Assembly (NCBI GenBank): GCA_963682025.1
Contig: OY821519.1
Location: 74,766,314-74,830,313 of the forward strand
Reading direction: 5' to 3'
DNA from: Cordilura impudica
Lineage: Eukaryota; Arthropoda; Insecta; Diptera; Scathophagidae
Length of the DNA: 64,000 nt
Positions 11,031-22,799 of this stretch are shown in pieces. The notes under the pieces are model-generated. The model ran no database searches and was not told where the DNA came from. It worked only from the letters and a program-made list of their open reading frames with translations. The position numbers and the translations under genes were made by a program. Numbering within the stretch: the first letter of the stretch is position 1; each line of letters starts with the position of its first letter.

Positions 11031-11279
11031 AAAATAATATAAAAATAATGTAAAAAATGTAATTATATAACATTAACATTAATTTAGACAAATATTTAAA
11101 TTGTGATCTAATAGAAACTATAACATTATCGGTCTTACAGAAGATTAATAATTATGTTATACATTAATTATTATCAAATTTGCTTAATGTTGTAAGATAG
11201 ATTGCAAATAAAAGGAATAACTAAAAAAATAAAAATGTTACTAATATCAGCTCATGACATAGTCTGTAGCTGATTTACG

Positions 11280-11412
11280 ACCACACAATTTACTTGCCAG
11301 CTCTTGCTGGGAAACCACGAGGGTCCGGTGTGAACGCGGTTCCACGGGATGGGGACGTGGCCCATCGGTCGGCAGGGCAGGGTAAGTGTGAGACGCGGAT
11401 CGGTCGTTTTAA
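11280..11412. other. GC-rich island of unknown origin
   Basis: About 130 bp immediately after the Jockey-like 3' end is far richer in G+C than anything nearby (around CACGAGGGTCCGGTG and GACGTGGCCCATCGG). A 65-codon ORF covers it, but I do not recognise the product. It could be the 3' end of another GC-rich retroelement or a captured fragment. Confidence 0.35.
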
Positions 11413-12090
11413 AAAAAAATATTTATATTCGATACCTTATATATTATTGTTAAATATATTTAAGCAGAAAAGGTATATGTATGTACCCTAAACTCTTAAG
11501 AAAAATTGTTAAATTAATAACTGATAATTGTTACATAAGTAAAGAATTCAATTGAATTGAAAATTAAAAATCTCGGAAAATGGAGGCAAGTTTCAAAATA
11601 TTTTCTCGTAGGTTAGAATTACATTTATGTAAAAAAAAAAATAAAAACTGTATAACATGTTCCACAAAAAAGGTATTTTAATACATATTTCCATTTTCAT
11701 AAGTATGTAACTGGAATCTGGCACACATGTTAAATTAAAAAAACTAGTTTAAGTGTCTACGTTAATTGGCTCTAGAAAATATTGAGTTGATACCCAAGTT
11801 GTATATGATTTTTTTAAATAGAGTTGCCACCCTAAGAGCAAATATTTAGAAAAATTCTAAATTATGACTCCACTTTAAGAAACTTTGAATAACTATTACA
11901 AAAAACTAATTATTTCTTGATGATATAAAATTTGGTGGGCATATATGTTGTTTACATATACATATGTAGTTCATAGCCATTATAATGTCTATGATGCTGT
12001 ACACCATTTGAAATCTGACAAAAAAATATCGAAATTTGATGATCTGGAAATATAAGCACAGTTACATATTAATAGCAAATTTTTGAAAAA
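11413..12090. other. AT-rich stretch, nothing recognised
   Basis: I see no supported ORF, repeat or RNA gene here. Confidence 0.5.
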
Positions 12091-12091
12091 C

Positions 12092-12390
12092 AAGTAAGGA
12101 AATTATAGTTGTTGTCAGGACCGACTATACAATACCAATGCCATACAAGTCGAGAGAGGGTCTTGGATCCAATATTTCAGAGACAATAATTGTACAACAA
12201 ATTATATATATAAAACAATATTAAAATAAATCTATGCAATATATTTGAATTTGATAGATGAAATGAAGATGGAGAATCAGCTTTTTATGGGGCCTATGTC
12301 AAAAATTGATCCCTCTGGGTTTATTTTTGGAATACTCATTAGTTACGCTAATAGACACATATACATCATCTTACGACCATTTGTGCCAGT
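12092..12390 (-). repeat. Interspersed repeat family I, degraded partial copy
   Basis: It begins AACAAGTAAGGAAATTATAG (reverse of the family 3' end) and continues with GACCGACTATACAATACC, then the interior block around ATGGGGCCTATG. The alignment is interrupted and diverged. Family I full copies are at 13751, 15035 and 16875. Confidence 0.5.
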
Positions 12391-12551
12391 AAGACTTGTA
12401 AAAATTCCATGAAGACCGGTCCAACGATTTAGATGCTATAAGCTTTTATATGTATATAAGTAACCAACTCTAGGGTAATGTCCATAATAATTAACTAGGA
12501 ATAGCGAATACCCCTATTAATTATTAACTTACTGTGTAGGTATCGGGTTGA

Positions 12552-12692
12552 TTAATTATACCCTATACCACTATGTGGTTTTGGCATAATGACTTTGTGC
12601 TTCTGCTTGCAGCTACCAAAAATAATTGACATAGACCCATCTTTTATTATACCGATCGACTGAGAATCACTTTCGGAGTCCATTTAGCGATG
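12552..12692 (+). repeat. Interspersed repeat family I, 5' fragment
   Basis: It contains TACCCTATACCACTATGTGG, CATAATGACTTTGTG and ATTATACCGATCGACTGAG, matching the first 140 bp of the family, and then switches into the CGTGACTG-type tandem sequence. Confidence 0.6.
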
Positions 12693-12694
12693 GC

Positions 12695-12915
12695 TGTGCG
12701 TGGCTATGCCGAAGTTAATATTTCTTTATAGCAAGTATATCGACTAAGTTTCAGATTGATTGGATGAGGGGAAATCCGTTTTAAATGTCTCCGTGACTGT
12801 GTGTGACCATGCGTGGCTGTGCGTGACTACCCCAAAATTAATCTGTAGTCACACCTAGACTATGGTCTAAGTTTCCGGTGAATTGAATAAGGGGAATGGG
12901 GTTGCCCCACGACAG
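12695..12915 (+). repeat. CGTGAC-type tandem repeat, two units
   Basis: Two units of roughly 115 bp, each with a GTGACTGTGNGTGAC block and an AAGTTTCNGATTGAATGGAT-like block. They end in CCCCACGACAGACAGACAG. This is the same family and same terminal motif as the five-unit array at 25238-25835. Confidence 0.6.
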
Positions 12916-12959
12916 ACAGACAGAGATTATGAGTTAAAAGAATGAGTTTGAAAAGTTTT

Positions 12960-13349
12960 TTTTTTCATCAAAGTTGAAAAATAGTGAAAAAATAGATAGG
13001 TGGTAAATAGGGATTTACCTGGAGAATCACAAAGCAAACAGTAAAATTTCTTTCTATAATATTTTTCATAAATACATAAATCAATAGAAATAAAAAAGAT
13101 TACGATTAGTTACCCTTTTTTATCTTCCACTTAAAACTGAACCAAATTGCCTAAAAATTGTGTGTGTGTTTTTTTTAACTAAAAACGGTCAAATTTGAAG
13201 GGTTACATTTTCTAAACTAGAGATTTGGTTGTATTGAAAGTAGAAAATTTGTAATCTTTGAACCATTTCCTATAAGATGAGTTTATTCAAAATATCATAA
13301 GCGCACATAAAATATTTGATATTTGCAACCTCATTTGTTCTAAAGGCGA
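12960..13349. other. No gene recognised
   Basis: AT-rich, with poly-T and a short GT run near 13160. No supported feature. Confidence 0.4.
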
Positions 13350-13700
13350 AACTGTGCGTTGCCTGCTATACGACCAAACATCTGTCCTGACTTTTGAAAG
13401 CAAACCTGACCTGAAAGCAAATTTGTATGACCGACGAGTTGAAAAGGTCTGGACGGTTACTGGCTTCAACAAAATGGTACACCGTGCCGCAAATCAAACA
13501 ACACAGTTTCTTCAACGTGACTGGCCACACGGATCTCCAAATTTGAACCCTCCGGATTTTTTTGTGAGGTTATTTGAAAAGCAAAGTCTACGCCAACAAA
13601 CTTCAGGCAATTGACTTGCTCAACGCAAACATTCATGCCAAAAATCATTGATATACCGCCCAAACATTTCAAAAAAGTTTACCATAACCAATAGAGGTGC
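13350..13700 (+). pseudogene. Tc1/mariner-like transposase C-terminal fragment
   Basis: Frameshifted reading gives WPHGSPNLNPPDFFV with the Pro/Asp pattern around the last catalytic Asp of Tc1/mariner enzymes, followed by GYLKSKVYANK and a helix-rich tail. The N-terminal two thirds and both ends are missing. The related remnant at 32764-33830 has lost its C-terminal part. Confidence 0.55.
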
Positions 13701-13750
13701 CCATTTGACTGGTGTTGTAGCTAAAAATATCGCACATATGGAATTGTTTT

Positions 13751-14527
13751 TATACCCTATACCACTATGTGGTTTGGGTATAATGACTTTGTGCTGCTGT
13801 TTGTAACAACCAAAAATATTTGACCAAGACCCATCTTTAATTATACCGATCGAATCAGAATCACTTTCTGAGTTGATTTAACAATGTCCGTCCGTCCGTC
13901 CGTCTGTGTGTCCATGTAAAGCTTGTAATCAAACTGCAGGTCGCAAATATGAATATATTTTGACGAAATTTAGTATATAAGCTTTTATCGGTCATGGAAT
14001 GAACGCTGTTGAAATTGGTGAGAATCGGTCCATGTGCAGACCTAGCCCCCATACAAATTACCCATATGAAATCCACATAAATTGCCATAAGATCCAAATT
14101 GTCATATAGATCTTACTCAAATTGGGTTTGTATGCGTTCATTACATCCACTAATGAGTAGTCCAAAAATGATCCCATTGACCCCATATAGAGCTGCTTCC
14201 CGATCTTCACTTAAATCTATTAAAAAACAAAAATATTGCACTGATTCTTCTCAAATTTTGTTTGTACATATTTTTGCAAAATACAAGAGACTTTACCAAA
14301 CATGATCAGGATCGGTCCATTTTTGGACCTAGTCCCTTTATAGATATAGCATCCGATATGAACTTTTTCATATCTGCAGCCAAAAAAAATAATAAAAATC
14401 CCACTCAAATTTGGTTTTTGCTTATTTTCAATCTCCAGTTAGGTGGGCCTAAGAGATAGGGTTTCTAAACGCATGGTATAGGGTATCGTATAGTCGGTCT
14501 AGACCGACTATAATTTTCTTACTTGTT
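13751..14527 (+). repeat. Interspersed repeat family I, full copy
   Basis: It starts TATACCCTATACCACTATGT and ends TTTTCTTACTTGTTTTT. Internal landmarks are a GTCCGTCCGTC run (13886-13905) and the palindrome GTCGGTCTAGACCGAC near the 3' end. No protein is coded. The overall style, with a defined 5' block, a short 3' palindrome and no target duplication seen, resembles non-autonomous Helitron/DINE-type repeats of flies; that assignment is inference. Confidence 0.7.
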
Positions 14528-14529
14528 TT

Positions 14530-14884
14530 TTTTTTTTTTTTGTTGTAAGTTATTCAATATTCACATACCGCCTAGACTAGTCCAAAGCAGAACTAATTTA
14601 TTTCCTGTTTCTGGTTATTATAGACATCACAGTAATGGCTGTTATCTTGTTCAATCATGTATTATAAAATAAAAAAAAGACTTTAGTTTCGATACTCACA
14701 TCTGAAGCTGCTTTTGATGTAATTTTTGATGTAACATTGATGGGATTTGGATATTTTCTAATGCGAAAGTACAAATGAGGTTCCGCTTTCCTGAAACGTC
14801 TACAAAAGCATAACCATAATTTCTAATATAGGAAATATTTACAATTATTTATTTTTGTGGCATTATTATTGATTTTTTCCTTTC
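14530..14884. other. No gene recognised
   Basis: Poly-T run at 14526-14541, then AT-rich sequence without a supported feature. Confidence 0.4.
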
Positions 14885-15034
14885 GAATACGAAAAAGTTC
14901 ATATCGGATGCTTTAATTATATGGGGACTAAGTCGAAAAATGGATCGACCCTGACCGAATTTGGCAAGATCAGTTTTTTTTGGCAAAATAAAAAGAAACT
15001 AATTTGAGAAAAATCTGTGCAATATTTTTGTGTT
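14885..15034 (-). repeat. Interspersed repeat family I, interior fragment
   Basis: It matches the interior block (AAGTTCATATCGGATGC, then GGGGACTAAGTC) in reverse orientation and abuts a plus-strand full copy head to head. Confidence 0.55.
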
Positions 15035-15821
15035 TATACCCTATACCACTATGTGGTTTGGGTATAATGACTTTGTACTGCTGTTTGTAACTACCAAAAA
15101 TATTAGACCTGGACCCCTCTCTTATTATACCGATCGACTCATAATCACTTTCTGAGTCGATTTAGCGATGTCCGTCCCTCTGTCCGTCTGTGTGTCCATG
15201 TAAACTTTGTAATTAAACTACAGGTCGCAGCTATGAATATATTTTGATGAAATTTGGTACGTAAGCTTTTGCCGGCCACAGGATGAACGCTATTGAAATT
15301 GGTGAAATTCGGTCCATGTTGAGACTTAGTCTCCATACAATTGACCCCTATGAAATCGACATAAATTGCCATAAGATCCAAATTATTATATAAATCTCAG
15401 CCAAATTGAGTTTGTATATGTTTACTGTATCCACTAATCAGTAGTGCAAAAATAATACCTATAGGACAATTCTTAGTCATAGGCCACATATAGAGCTGCT
15501 TCCCAATCTTCACTTAAATCTATAAAAAAACAAAAATATTGCACAGATTTTTCTCAAATTTGGTTTGTATATATTTTTTCAAAATGTAAGTGATTTTACC
15601 AAATATGGTCAAGATCGGTCCATTTTGCGACCTAGTCCTTATAAAAATATAGCATCCGATATGAACTTATTCACATCTGCAGCCAAAAAATTTATAATAG
15701 TGTCACTCAAATGGTTAATGCTTATTTTCTATATCCAATAAGTTGGACCGAAGGGTCTCTAAACCATGGTATAGGGTATCATATAGTCGGTCTAGACCGA
15801 CTATAATTTTCTTACGTGTTT
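15035..15821 (+). repeat. Interspersed repeat family I, full copy
   Basis: It has the same ends and order as the 13751 copy: TATACCCTATACCACTATGT start, GTCCGTC block at 15167-15188, 3' palindrome GTCGGTCTAGACCGAC, terminal CTTACGTGTTTT. It is moderately diverged from the 13751 copy. Confidence 0.7.
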
Positions 15822-15988
15822 TAATTTCAATTGGTAAATACCACGAATATTTTGTAAAAAGGTGCAGACATTCGGTCAGCATATTTTCATTTTTATTTTT
15901 ATTAAAAAGCATAGATATTAAGTCAGCTTATTTAAGTACGTTAAGTATGAAATAAATAAATGAAAAAGCACAGACATTAAGTCAGCAC

Positions 15989-16750
15989 TTTTTATACCCT
16001 CCACTCCAGTGTGCAGAGGGTATATATAAGTTTGTCATTCCGTTTGTAATAATTAGAAAAAAAAAATATATATATTTGTGATCCTTATAACAACCGGAGT
16101 TGATATAGCGATGTCCGTCTGTGGAAATCACGATGACGGCATCAATCGGGCAGCTAGGGTGCTTGTTGACATAAAAAATGATTCACTAACACCCTGAAAA
16201 GTTTGCTGTTTAAACTCGTCCAAATCGGTCGATTAGGTCCCGAGATTTGAATGAAGAACTAAAAAAAAGTGTTGAAAAAATATAATTTTCTATGTTGTTC
16301 TTGTCACGATCACGCCCTCAATAGTGCAGCCACAGTGATCATTTTTAGTGAAAATGATTCAAAAAATTCATGGGAGGATTGCTATTTCAAAAATCATTAA
16401 AATCGGTGGAACAGGTCCAGGGAAATCTCTGAAAAAGAAAAAAAAAATTAAAAATATGATGTTTCTATATTGTTCTTGTTGTTATTCTAAATGTTGTGTT
16501 GTTATCTTAGCTGGACTTGTTGTTTTTGTGGTCGTTGTGGTAATAATATAATAAAAACTAACCCCTTGTACATTTTTTTTTTATTATCTCTGGTAGAAAA
16601 ATTTAAAAGTTTCCATTGTTTTGGTATCACTAAAAAAAATTTGTTACTACCACGAGCCTGCTTGCAAAATTTCAGATCGAACGGGTCACGGGAAAGGGGT
16701 AAAAATCGATCCAAAATTTCTTCGACAAGCAGACACTACGAGTTAATATA
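15989..16750 (+). repeat. Interspersed repeat family II, 5' part
   Basis: It starts TATACCCTCCACTCCAGTGT with a GCAGAGGGTATA hairpin, then a GATATAGCGATGTCCGTCTG block. This resembles the TATACCCT...GAGGGTATA heads widespread in flies. The 3' boundary is unclear. Family II 3' ends (AATTTAACANTCTTACTTG) appear at 19828 and 61562. Confidence 0.5.
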
Positions 16751-16874
16751 AAGGGAGTCAAAATTCACCAACATCTAAAGCAAATAATGCTAAAATACCT
16801 AGTTGTTAATAAAAAAAAAAAAAAACAATGTAAATTCATCAAAAAAAAATTTATGTATAAATTTATTTAAAGAG

Positions 16875-17674
16875 AACAAGTAAGAAAATTATAGTCGGTC
16901 TAGACCGACTATACGATACCCTATACCATGCGTTTAGAAACCCTATCTCTTAGGCCCAACTAACTGGACATTGAAAATAAGCAAAAACCAAATTTGAGTG
17001 GGATTTTTATTAATTTTTTGGCTGCAGATATGAAAAAGTTCATATCGGATGCTATATCTATAAAGGGACTAGGTCCAAAAATGGACCGATCCTGATCATG
17101 TTTGGTAAAGTCTCTTGTATTTTGCAAAAATATATACAAACAAAATTTGAGAATAATCAGTGCAATATTTTTTTTTTTTAATAGATTTAAGTGAAGATCG
17201 GGAAGTCAGGGTCAAAGGGATCATTTTTGGACTACTCATTAGTGGATGTAATGAACGCATATAAACCCAATTTGAGTAAGATCTATATGACAATTTGGAT
17301 CTTATGGAAATTTATGTCGATTTCATATGGGTAATTTGTATGGGGGCTAGGTCTGAACATGGACCGCTTCTCACCAATTTCAATAGCGTTCATCCCATGG
17401 CCGATAAAAGCTTATATACCAAATTTCATCAAAATATATTCATATTTGCGACCTGCAGTTTGATTACAAGCTTTACATGGACACACAGACGGACGGACGG
17501 ACGGACGGACGGACGGACGGACGGACGGACGGACGGACGGACATTGTTAAATCAACTCAGAAAGTGATTCTGATTCGATTGGTATAATTAAAGATGGGTC
17601 TAGGTCAAATATTTTTGGTTACAAACAGCAGCACAAAGTCATTATACCCAAACCACTTAGTGGTATAGGGTATA
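16875..17674 (-). repeat. Interspersed repeat family I, full inverted copy
   Basis: This reverse-oriented copy looks very similar to the one at 13751-14527, forming an inverted pair about 2.3 kb apart. It holds the expanded GGAC array at 17486-17541. Confidence 0.7.
17486..17541. repeat. (GGAC)n microsatellite
   Basis: About 13 uninterrupted GGAC units lie where other copies of repeat family I carry only 2-4 GTCC units, so the array arose by expansion inside the repeat. Confidence 0.9.
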
Positions 17675-19739
17675 AAAACACAAAAATAAGGTTTGATGTT
17701 GTATTTTTTGTGTGTAATATTTACATATACATACATAAACATATTAAATAATACAAATAATATACATATATTCTATATATGTATATCCATAATAACTGCA
17801 TGTTAGAAATAAATCGGTATATTATTTTATTTACATAAAATTCTGCAATATTTTGTTGTGGGGAAAATACATTTCTTTTGCATTAACAGAGTGTCACTTT
17901 ATTTCGCTCAGCGTGACTATGCCACAATAGATGGCGCCACAATTTTTGTTTGTTCTAATTAGCTTTGCAATAGTTATTTTTATTTTAACAAGAATGTTAA
18001 TATTTTCAACTAGATATCATATAGAACAATGTTAAGATTATTCACGGGCTGGTCTTTTATTTCATACGTTTTTTCATTATTCTTTTACAAATATGAACAT
18101 AAGTTTGGCATATTAACTTTTTGTTGTCTTTACAAAATAGAGTTACCGAGTTCATCAATGAGTTTTTTGCTTTCAAAACAGTTCTACATAGTTATATAGA
18201 ATTATTATTCTGCTTTACCTACAAAATATCTCATTGCGATTACATCTAATTTTTAAAAATTGTTTATAATTACTAAAGCATTATTATTCACATAAACACA
18301 AAATTGCACTTTTTAAATTTTCCATTCAAATTTAAGAAAATATCAATTCTAAAAACTGGAATTAAAAATTTCCAATTATATATTACAATTAATTGAATTT
18401 CAGAAAATCATATCAAAACGTCGGAAATTATAATTTTAAATTTAGAAGACATCAATTGCATCTTTAATATATAAATTTTATTCGTTAAACACAAATTGAA
18501 ATTCCAAAAAAAAAAAAACACCAAATACCTATGTTTACACTTAAAAAATTTTTACATTTAAAAAAAATATTGACATTCAGGAGAAATTAATAGCTTTTCT
18601 GTACCGCGATAGCCGAATCGTTAAAAAAAAAGAAAATAGCAAAATAATCAGTAAAATTTTTAAACGGTATTCGCTATTGTTAAAGTCAGCTGTTGTTGTT
18701 ATCTAAACGACAACCATTTTTGTGATGTTTATTCAATCGATAAAAACTTAAGTTTTTAGGTTGAAATGTCGTCATACATAAATAAAAATCATAAAATAGT
18801 GAAAATATTTTGCTTCTATGAAAAAACTTTTTTATATAAATAAAAAAATTAAATAGCATATTCAATTCATTATTTAATTTTCAAATAAATAAACAGAAAT
18901 ATTAGTAAACAAACTAAAGATATTAAGCATAACGATAAAATCATCCTGTCAAACACGAAGTAATTTGTTTTTTTCTATTCTTCGTTGTGTTTTTCGCTTA
19001 TTTTGACAGAGATGCCACTCGTTTACAATTGAAATAAATAGAAAAATAGATTTGTCGACTGTCGTTAAGATGTATGTACTTAGTGAATTACTTAATCCTT
19101 AGTGCAAACAACAATAGCTGTCGATATATTTTGCGATTGTCAGATCGTTGAAATTTACAGAATCGAACTACAGAAAACATTGATTTAAATTCAATGAATT
19201 TTAGAAAACGTCAAATGATATTTAAGAATTGCGAACGTAAAAACTATTACATAAATAAACGCAATTTGATGAGAATGTTTTTTTTTATGTATAAATTTTC
19301 ACAATTTTTTTTTTTATGAAAATTTTAAGCTTTTCAGAAAATAAAGATAACAAATTATTTTATTTGAAATGTTTGGGACATTTGGTTTTTTTGCGTTTGG
19401 CATCCCTTATTTAATTATTTATTATTATTATAAATTTATTCTCTATGTTTTCCAAATATGGCAATATTTTAATAAAAAAAAGTTGAGAGTTTTTTTTTTT
19501 TTTGGTTATTATTTTGTTACTCCATCCGACCTATATGGCCGCAATGAAGAAATATTTGGCCAGTTAAAAGAATACAGCCATCTCCAATTAGCACGATTTA
19601 ATGCATATAGCCACCCTACACAACCATTACCTTTGCAATGGAGGTTAGGGCGAGCTATTTAATTAGCAAAAACTAAATTAAACGAGAAGCTATGTCACAT
19701 AACCGGAAATGCATGCATATAGAAAACGCATGCATATTT
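17675..19739. other. Long AT-rich stretch, no gene recognised
   Basis: About 2 kb. A 97-codon plus-strand ORF at 19369-19662 has low-complexity Phe/Tyr runs and matches no family I know. Part of this stretch may be degraded LTR or intron. No other support. Confidence 0.4.
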
Positions 19740-19828
19740 TTCCAATATTTTGTTTACATTTATTATCAATACTCAAACCGAGGTAGAGGGTATCAAAGAT
19801 TCGGCACAGCCAAATTTAACACTCTTAC
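19740..19828 (+). repeat. Interspersed repeat family II, 3' end
   Basis: It ends GAGGGTATCAAAGATTCGG, then AAATTTAACACTCTTACTTG, closely matching 61440-61562. Confidence 0.6.
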
Positions 19829-19969
19829 TTGTTATACGTGAATTAATTTAAAGTATTTAAAAAGTTGAAAAGAAAAATAAAAACAATCTTGACCGAATCG
19901 TAACAAAAGGTAGACGCGTTTTATTTAAACACGGATACATAGTATCCACTAAAATCGCAACTATTTAAC

Positions 19970-19983
19970 TGGCGCCCAACGGG
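19970..19983 (+). promoter_or_regulatory. Primer-binding site of the LTR element (tRNA-Lys-like)
   Basis: TGGCGCCCAACGGG directly follows the presumed LTR end and resembles primer sites complementary to a lysine tRNA 3' end. It marks the 5' LTR boundary at about 19969. Confidence 0.6.
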
Positions 19984-20688
19984 AAAAAAAGAAATCAAAT
20001 AAAATACAAATTACATAAAAGTGTTTAGAAATTTATTCTATAAACATATTAATTCTACATGGTAGAACCCATAAAAAATTTTATTCGTAAAAAGAGTTTG
20101 TAAAAACAGCAATTAAAATAAAATAAAATTAATTAAAGTGACTAAAAACTTACAATAATAAAAATTTTATGCAAACAATAATTCTGCATAGTAGAATCTT
20201 TTCATAGTAGAATTCTTTCGCGTTTTTCGTAATTTTTGTGCGGGAAATAACAAGACATGAATATTTGTTCTCTTTTGTAATTTAAACAAAAGATAAAAGA
20301 TTGTATGAAACCATTAGAAATAATTTTTTACGTTTTCAAGATAGCTTTTTTTTTTTTTTTTGACTACAAACCGCTAGAGCCAGCTGGAATTGACAAATTT
20401 AAGAGGAAATTTATTTTATTATCAAAGTACCATGAGTATGTCTAGAGAACAGGTTGTAGATATAGTTAGTGCCTCCATAGAGGCATTGACCAACAATTTA
20501 GAAGAGCAAGTTGCCTTTCCGGCACAACAATTTGCACAATTGAATCCTAGTGTCGAGACCTATGTATCCCTGTGGTTGGTCGATAATAGGGGAAATTCCT
20601 TGGACGTCGTTAAGTCCTTACCAGAATTTAAGGGGGAAATTCGATCCTAGCCGGCGTGGAGGGATGCGGCACACTTCACCATGAACTA

Positions 20689-21992
20689 AAGGGTCCGCCA
20701 AATAACTTTTTTTTTTTGAAAATGCTATAAAAAAAAAATTACTGAATATTATCTCAAATTTCTTTTTCTTATTAGAAAGCACAATCCTTCCGGTTAATAA
20801 TGGAAAATAATTTCATTCAAACGGCTGCCTCGGCTAGCCATGCAGTAGCCTACACGATCGGTCCAATTTTTAAGAACATTATCGATTGTGTGCAGCTGTA
20901 TTTCACCAATGGCTTCACGAATATTCTCCTTTAAAGCGTCAATTGTCTCTGGCTTGTTGGCGTAACACTTATCTTTGAGGGCACCCCACAAATAATAGTC
21001 CAACGGTGTCAAATCGCAGCTCCAAGGTGGCCAAACGACATCAGCTCTGCGGCTGATAATGCTATCTTCAAAAACAGGGCGCAAAACATCGAGTGTAGCT
21101 TCGGCTGTGCGGCACGTAGCGCCGTCCTGTTGAAACCAAATGTTGCCAATATCCTCCTCTTCAATTTTTGGGAACAAAAATTCGTTCAACATGGCCCGAT
21201 GACGATCGCCATTGACTGTAACGGCCACTCCTTGCTCATTTTCGAAGAAAAATGACCCAATTATGCCTCTGGACCAAAATCCGCACCAAACAGTGACTCG
21301 TTTTGGGTGTATCGGCTTTTCAATGTATGCGTGCGGGTTTTCTGTGCCCCATATGCGACAATTTGGCCTGTTTACACACCCGCCAAGATCAAAATGAGCT
21401 TCATCTGAAAAGATGATTTTTTTTGGCAAAATCGGCATCTTCTGTAACTCGATCGCAGGCCCACTTAGCGAAGCGAAAACGCATTGGATGGTCAGTTGGC
21501 TTCAACTCCTGAACCAATTGGATTTTGTATGCCGTCATACCAAGGTCTTTATGCAAAATTCGTCTCAATGATGCCTCCGAAATGTTCAATTCTTGAGAAC
21601 GACGGTGAATTGATGTTGATGGCGCTTCACGCACACTTTCTGCCACAGCAGCAATATTCTCGGGTGTACGCACTATTTTTGGCGTTTCACGCTTTGGTTT
21701 ATCGATGAGGATGCCAGTTTCTTTCACTTTTTTCACAAGATAACGAACATACGGAGCTGACGGCATTTCTCTTCTTCCAAATTCCGTACGCAATTTTCGC
21801 GCACATTCTGCAACATTACCATGATTTTCAAAGTATTGTCGCAATATTTCCCAGCGTTGCTCAAGCGCATACAAAACCATATTCGTTCAGCGGAAGGATA
21901 AAACTAATTATCTGTCAAATCAGACATGAGCTAAGTGTTACCATTCACGAAATAAGCACTAGTTGAAAAAAAACGTTAGATGGCGGACCCTT
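20689..21992 (-). mobile_element. mariner transposon (DD41D type)
   Basis: This is a 1304-bp element with inverted ends AAGGGTCCGCCA... and ...TGGCGGACCCTT, flanked by the TA dinucleotide (20687-20688 and 21993-21994). One transposase gene lies on the minus strand. The length, TA target and ends are typical of mariner. It is inserted in the gypsy-type gag and is clearly younger than its host. Confidence 0.95.
20794..21880 (-). pseudogene. mariner transposase, one frameshift
   Basis: The N-terminal part (start 21880, MVLYALEQRWEILRQYF) has the helix-turn-helix region and ends in RFAKWACDRV. The catalytic part follows: IIFSDEAHFDL (first Asp), IWFQQDGAT (second Asp) and PLDYYLWG (third Asp). 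I count 41 residues between the second and third, so this is the DD41D class rather than DD34D. The two halves are in different frames, with the break in an eight-T run near 21417-21424. Otherwise the gene looks complete, so it is recently inactivated. The enzyme cuts and pastes at TA. Confidence 0.9.
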
Positions 21993-22799
21993 TACTATTT
22001 GAAAAATACGGAAAATTACTATATAACAATAGGAATTTTTAGAAATAAGATTACGGGAACGGCGAATGCCAAACTATCATTATTCAACACGATCCTAAAT
22101 TTGAGACAGTTATTGCCAGGCTAGACCAATGTTAAGCAGATAAGAGGTCTCTAGAAGAACTAGAAAATGAACTCAGTATACTGAGGCAAGTTGTAAAAGC
22201 AATTTCCATTTTCTACGACTTAGTAGACGCGTACCTAACATTAATTATAAATAAGAGTAGAATGAGCTACTCCGGTAACGCAGAGGTAGCAGGGACAACG
22301 CTTTACGCGTTTTCATCTCCGGGTTACGATGGCCATTGAGCGACATTTAATTTCTCTGCCAGGCCGACTGATTTACCAACAGCTTTGGGAACTGCCCAAG
22401 AGCTGGAATCTGACCAACGACGTCAGGAATTTGCAAAAATTTTTGCAGCAGGGGACTTTGCGAAAGCAAACCATTCTCAACGAAGAAAAATTGGTAATTT
22501 CTCACCGACACACTCTGCTTATAGGCCCATACGCAAACCTGATTCCAGAATGGAAAAAAATATTAATATGAATTCCACACGAATGGATGGGGACCCAGGA
22601 TCGTCAATGTTTAGACGACTAGCGGCCCACTCGGCCGGACAGACACAACCAACAGTCTTTTCGGCAAGACGGCAATACTCCCAGCAACCATTGCGTGACA
22701 ATTTTAATAAGCGTCGACATGAAGATTCAGGGAGAATAGCTCCCGCTCCGAAGGCCCATAGAGTCAGACGATATTCACGAAGATTTTCAGGTATGTGAT

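Larger units (their letters stand above)
1..11237 (+). mobile_element. Jockey-like non-LTR retrotransposon, split by two insertions
   Basis: This is a LINE with a gag-like ORF1 (zinc knuckles) followed by ORF2 (endonuclease then reverse transcriptase), all on the plus strand. Its 5' end lies outside the window. ORF2 is interrupted at 900-4046 by DNA transposon A and at about 5030-9580 by a CR1-like LINE. The reading frame picks up again after each insert with family-appropriate residues, so the three pieces are one element. The 3' UTR ends in an A-rich stretch near 11237. Frameshifts and stops show that it is dead. The Jockey-clade assignment rests on the gag knuckles and RT motifs. Confidence 0.85.
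20432..22798 (+). pseudogene. Gypsy-type gag remnant
   Basis: ATG at 20432 opens MSMSREQVVDIV. The frame continues through a helix-rich segment to KSLPEFKGE, a gag core motif, where a frameshift occurs at about 20640, just before the mariner insertion at 20689. After the mariner (21995 on) gag resumes in several frames: ITGTANAKLS-like, an LENELSILRQ segment (about 22157-22190), TALGTAQELESDQRRQEF (about 22377-22430), then an Arg/Gln-rich tail to 22798. It is inactive because of stops and frameshifts. The family role is particle formation. Confidence 0.65.

Noticed and set aside
19369..19662. 97-codon ORF as a membrane protein gene
   Set aside because: Phe/Tyr homopolymer-driven hydrophobicity, no recognisable motif, no splice or start context.
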